In this document: in pieces, positions 32,592-35,513 of the stretch
How positions within the stretch are numbered: position 1 is the stretch's first letter
Layout: every line of letters begins with the position of its first letter
Assembly: GCA_022599575.1 (NCBI GenBank)
Contig: JAHZMA010000038.1
Coordinates: 1 to 35,513 of the forward strand
Length of the DNA stretch: 35,513 bases
DNA from: Alphaproteobacteria bacterium
Lineage (GTDB): Bacteria > Pseudomonadota > Alphaproteobacteria > JABAAW01 > JAHZMA01
Reading direction: 5' to 3'
Notes under the pieces: generated by a model
The model's database searches: none
What the model saw: only the letters and a program-made list of their open reading frames with translations
Told to the model about the DNA's origin: nothing
Program-made: the position numbers and the translations under genes

Positions 32592-33980
32592 TCATTGATT
32601 TTGGGTGATAAATTGTTTCACCGAATCGGCATCATTCATCACATCATGGCATCGCGTGGGGCGCTGCATTAAATCGCTCAAATAATCAGGCAATGTAGGT
32701 TCAATATTAATGGCTTGGGTGATGGTGTTAGGGAATTTGGCAGGGTGCGCGGTGGCAATCGCCATCACGGGTAAATCACCACCATATAATTTGGCGGCAG
32801 TAACGCCAATCATCGAATGGGGGTCAATAATCTCGCCTGTTTGTTGATAGGTTTTATTAATATCGGCACGGATTTCATCATCACTCATCGCATGGGCGCA
32901 AAATAATGTTTGCAATGATTTTTTGGCATTGTCAGGTAAATCAAGTCTGCCTGTTTGCTTAAATTGATGCATCAATGTTTCTAACATTGCACCATCGCGA
33001 CCTAGTAATTCGTAAAGCAGACGTTCAAAATTGCTAGAAATTTGAATATCCATGCTGGGCGCAACCGAAGGAATAACGGGGCTGGTTTGCATGATTCCCG
33101 ATTGCACGGTGCGCGCCAATATATCGTTACAATTACTGCCGATAATCAATTTTTGAATCGGTAAACCCATCTGTTTTGCCGCCCATGCTGCAAAAATATT
33201 ACCAAAATTACCGCTTGGCACAGAAACAGCTATATCGCGCAAACCTAACCGCAAACTGCCATAGGCGTAATAAACAATCTGCGCCATAATGCGCGCCCAA
33301 TTGATGGAATTAACGGCACAAAGATTTAAGCCATCACGAAAATCATGGTCAGCAAATAGGCTTTTCACAATATTTTGGCAATCATCAAAACTGCCATCAA
33401 TCGCAATATTATAGACATTATCATTCAGCATGCTGGTCATTTGCGCTTCTTGCACTTTTGAAACCTTGCCTTTGGGGTGTAGCATAAAAATCCGCTGATT
33501 ATGTTTGCCCGCCACCGCGCAAATGGCGGCACTGCCCGTATCGCCAGATGTTGCGCCAATGATATTGATGGTTTGGTTGCGTTTCTCTAAAATCGCATCA
33601 AATAGATTGCCTAAAAATTGCAAGGCGAAATCCTTAAATGCCAATGTTGGCCCGTGAAAAAGCTCCATCACAAAGAGCTGATTATCCAACTGCTTTAACG
33701 GCGCAATCGCCTGATGGCGAAAATCACGATAAGATTTCTGCGTTAGTGCGGCTAATTCATCATCGCTAAAAACATTGCCGATAAAAGGCTTTATCACCTC
33801 CGCCGCTAGCTGATGATAGGGCAGTGGCGCAAGGCTTTGCCATTTTGCTTCAGAAAAATGCGGCCATGTTTCGGGCAGATACAGCCCGCCATCATCGGCA
33901 AGCCCTTTTAGAACAACATCATCAAAATGCAGGGCTTGATGCGGTGAGTTTGAGTGATGACGGGTAGAATAATAACGCAT
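32592..33980 (-). CDS. thrC: Threonine synthase
   Basis: ThrC converts O-phosphohomoserine to threonine with PLP. The 462-residue length and motifs fit the longer bacterial/fungal class: YYSTRHHSNSPHQAL at the N terminus, LFHGPTLAFKDFALQFLG with the PLP lysine K116, IIGATSGDTGSAAICAVAGK, the phosphate-binding SVPSGNFGNIFAAWAAKQMG and HPAKFPNTI near the end. It lies between two different uracil-DNA glycosylase genes. In many alphaproteobacteria it is followed by an M16 peptidase gene, which is not seen here. Confidence 0.95.
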   Translation of the reverse strand: MRYYSTRHHSNSPHQALHFDDVVLKGLADDGGLYLPETWPHFSEAKWQSLAPLPYHQLAAEVIKPFIGNVFSDDELAALTQKSYRDFRHQAIAPLKQLDNQLFVMELFHGPTLAFKDFALQFLGNLFDAILEKRNQTINIIGATSGDTGSAAICAVAGKHNQRIFMLHPKGKVSKVQEAQMTSMLNDNVYNIAIDGSFDDCQNIVKSLFADHDFRDGLNLCAVNSINWARIMAQIVYYAYGSLRLGLRDIAVSVPSGNFGNIFAAWAAKQMGLPIQKLIIGSNCNDILARTVQSGIMQTSPVIPSVAPSMDIQISSNFERLLYELLGRDGAMLETLMHQFKQTGRLDLPDNAKKSLQTLFCAHAMSDDEIRADINKTYQQTGEIIDPHSMIGVTAAKLYGGDLPVMAIATAHPAKFPNTITQAINIEPTLPDYLSDLMQRPTRCHDVMNDADSVKQFITQNQ

Positions 33981-34026
33981 GATATTTGTTCAAGAGATTT
34001 GTTTTAAGTTTAATTATTGCCACTAT

Positions 34027-34929
34027 TTAATTATTGGTATTATGGGTGATTATCTCTTGAATTGCTAGTAAATCTTGCCATGCGCTTCGTTTTTTATCGG
34101 GCACGCGTAATAAAAAACTAGGATGCAGGCTGTTGATTAATGGCACAGATTTGCTCATAAAGCGGTTTTGATAATTAATGATTTTGTGAATTTTTGGTTT
34201 TTTATCATCAGCTATGTGATTACCCGCATGTAAGGCATTTGCCGTTACATTGCCGATTGCCATGATGATTTTTGGCTGAATGAATGATAGCATTTTTTCA
34301 AAAAACGGACGGCAAATTTCAATCTCATTATCGGTAAGATTGCGGTCACCGGGCGGTCGCCAATAAATAATATTGCTTAGCAAGCAATCCGAACGGCTTA
34401 ATTGAATCGCTTTGAGCATTTTATCAAGCAATGCACCCGCCTCGCCCGAAAATAAGTCGCCATTAATCTCATCATTTTTGCTAGGCACATTGCCGATAAT
34501 CATTAATTTAAAATTATCGGGATTGCCTTGATGATTGCTCTGGTGGGTAAGACAATGCGATGCGGTTTGCGCCAAAGGATGGTCGGTAAATGCGTTGATA
34601 GCGGTAATCAAATCTTGCCAATCATTGCATTTTTCGGCAATATTGGTGGCTTTTTCAATCAAAGCAAGCGAACCCGCAATGGCGGGTGGCGGTTGATGTG
34701 ATGGCAGTGTGGATTGTAGATTTTGCGTGTTTGTTACATTAGTGCCTGATATATTATGTGGTGTGCTACTATTTGCCTGCGATATAATAATTTTAGTAGG
34801 CAGTGGTTTTTGGTACCAATCATGCGGTTGATTGCTAATCAGATTATCAGCGTCGCATAACATATGCCACTGTAATGCGCTTAAGATATTTTGTTCTGTT
34901 TTGTTTTTTGCTGTCTGTTGTTCAACCAT
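34027..34929 (-). CDS. Family-4-like uracil-DNA glycosylase, divergent motif 1
   Basis: A 300-residue protein whose second half (about 120-300) is a family-4-like UDG domain: LMIIGNVPS...FSGEAGALLDKML, NIIYWRPPGDRNLTDNEIEICRPFFEKML, IMAIGNVTANAL and LHPSFLLRVPDKKRSAWQDL. The motif-1 loop, normally GEAPG, reads GNVPS, so the usual acidic residue is missing. The WRPPGDR motif and the HPS motif are intact. Cysteines for a Fe-S cluster are fewer and displaced. The first 110 residues are a variable, Asn/Ser/Thr-rich extension. The ATG at 34929 is preferred over the GTG one codon earlier. It could be an enzyme with altered specificity or a non-catalytic paralogue. Confidence 0.75.
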   Translation of the reverse strand: MVEQQTAKNKTEQNILSALQWHMLCDADNLISNQPHDWYQKPLPTKIIISQANSSTPHNISGTNVTNTQNLQSTLPSHQPPPAIAGSLALIEKATNIAEKCNDWQDLITAINAFTDHPLAQTASHCLTHQSNHQGNPDNFKLMIIGNVPSKNDEINGDLFSGEAGALLDKMLKAIQLSRSDCLLSNIIYWRPPGDRNLTDNEIEICRPFFEKMLSFIQPKIIMAIGNVTANALHAGNHIADDKKPKIHKIINYQNRFMSKSVPLINSLHPSFLLRVPDKKRSAWQDLLAIQEIITHNTNN

Positions 34930-35042
34930 CACTCAATCACCATAAATAAATCAATCATATCATAGCGTAAAATTAATAAAAAATGATAGTGATTTAGCTT
35001 GGTTTTTTTAATTTACCGCTTTTATTTTAAGATGATTATGAC

Positions 35043-35048
35043 TATAAT
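35043..35048 (+). promoter_or_regulatory. Candidate -10 box of ctaC
   Basis: A perfect TATAAT lies 39 bases before the ctaC ATG in the 158-base gap between the divergent UDG gene and ctaC. The -35 position at 17 bases is T-rich without a clear TTGACA. A GAGGG ribosome site precedes the ATG by 7 bases. Confidence 0.4.
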
Positions 35049-35087
35049 GCGTTATAGAATCTATCTGACAATGTAACGAGGGTTGAT

Positions 35088-35513
35088 ATGCGTTTTTATC
35101 CGAAACTTAAAAAAATCACGAATGCTATTTTTATAGGGGTTTTATCGCTATTTTTGCCCGCTATTGCTTTATCGGGCGTGGCATCGGCAGGCGAGCCAAC
35201 ACCATGGCAATTAGGGTTTCAAGATGCGGCATCGCCCGTTGCTGCGAAAATCTCGTTCTTGCATGATTATGTTGTGTTGCCCGTGATTGTGGTGATTACA
35301 CTGCTTGTGATTGGCTTGCTTCTTTATATTGTTGTTCGCTTTTCAGAAAAAAACAATCCCACCCCATCAAAGCGCACCCATCATCGTAATTTAGAAATTA
35401 TCTGGACTGTGATTCCAGTGATTATTTTGGTGGTTATTTTTGTGCCATCATTCGGGATTATGAAATTAGCGGAACGCGCCCCATCAGTTGATGTGACTCT
35501 GAAAGTAACGGGC
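35088..35513 (+). CDS. ctaC: Cytochrome c oxidase subunit II (5' part, cut by window end)
   Basis: Subunit II of the aa3-type terminal oxidase, which takes electrons from cytochrome c at a periplasmic CuA site. The visible 142 residues comprise a signal peptide (to about residue 34, SGVASAGEP), then PWQLGFQDAASPVA, a first TM helix with LHDYVVLPVIVVITLLVIGLLLY in two parts, a loop with KNNPTPSKRTHHRNLEIIWTVIPV (the typical EIxWTxIP motif) and a second TM helix. The CuA-binding cupredoxin domain lies beyond the window. A ctaB/ctaD operon downstream is expected but not seen. The frame is open to the last base. Confidence 0.93.
   Translation, partial: MRFYPKLKKITNAIFIGVLSLFLPAIALSGVASAGEPTPWQLGFQDAASPVAAKISFLHDYVVLPVIVVITLLVIGLLLYIVVRFSEKNNPTPSKRTHHRNLEIIWTVIPVIILVVIFVPSFGIMKLAERAPSVDVTLKVTG

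Overview
The window looks like a chromosomal segment of an AT-rich (roughly 40% G+C by eye), aerobic, Gram-negative alphaproteobacterium; a SAR116-like marine lineage is possible but not demonstrated. The evidence is the gene content and order: pal - coiled-coil gene - tilS - ftsH; ihfB followed by a LapA-type gene; a DUF1674 (SDHAF4-type) protein; a PstA with a long periplasmic insert; ubiE-ubiB; yfgM-bamB-der; and the 5' part of a cytochrome c oxidase subunit II gene. Almost all the DNA is coding, spacing is tight, and I see no transposase, phage gene or CRISPR array.

Layout. Positions 1-144 hold two direct copies (94-bp period) of the 3' half of a tRNA, the second being a degenerate tRNA-like element. 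Positions 155-6768 (minus) hold a tightly overlapping corrinoid operon, transcribed cbiX - cobH/cbiC - cobL/cbiET - cobI/cbiL - cbiG::cobJ/cbiH fusion - cobM/cbiF, ending in a short, motif-less relative of the uroporphyrinogen-III methylase N-terminal half. Upstream lie a lapA-like gene and ihfB. Positions 7490-14722 (minus) carry the phosphate operon pstS2-pstS1-pstC-pstA-pstB-phoU, with cobK overlapping the end of phoU. Positions 15034-19829 (plus) carry pal, a secreted coiled-coil protein in the place of cpoB/ybgF, tilS and ftsH, the last behind a heat-shock-like promoter. Then come the DUF1674 gene (minus), pmbA/tldE and cbiD (plus), tsaC/sua5-ubiB-ubiE (minus), yfgM-bamB-der and a beta-hydroxyacid dehydrogenase (plus), and proX-gloB, a family-5 UDG, thrC and a family-4-like UDG (minus). 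The start of ctaC (plus) ends the window.

How the genes work together. Eight corrin-ring genes (cbiX, cobI, cbiG::cobJ, cobM, cbiD, cobK, cobL, cobH) are enough for most of the route from sirohydrochlorin to cobyrinate by the early-cobalt (oxygen-independent) logic: a CbiX chelatase, CbiG and CbiD are present. No cobG/cobZ, cobF or cobNST is seen here. The host nevertheless looks aerobic (ctaC, ubiquinone genes). The Pst set imports phosphate; Pal, BamB, YfgM and the coiled-coil protein serve the cell envelope; FtsH, PmbA, TilS, TsaC, ProX and Der are housekeeping.

The most unusual items are the tandem tRNA-like repeat, the truncated methylase-like ORF with a strong ribosome binding site, the non-TPR coiled-coil protein at the cpoB locus, and short perfect tandem duplications that copy gene 3' ends.
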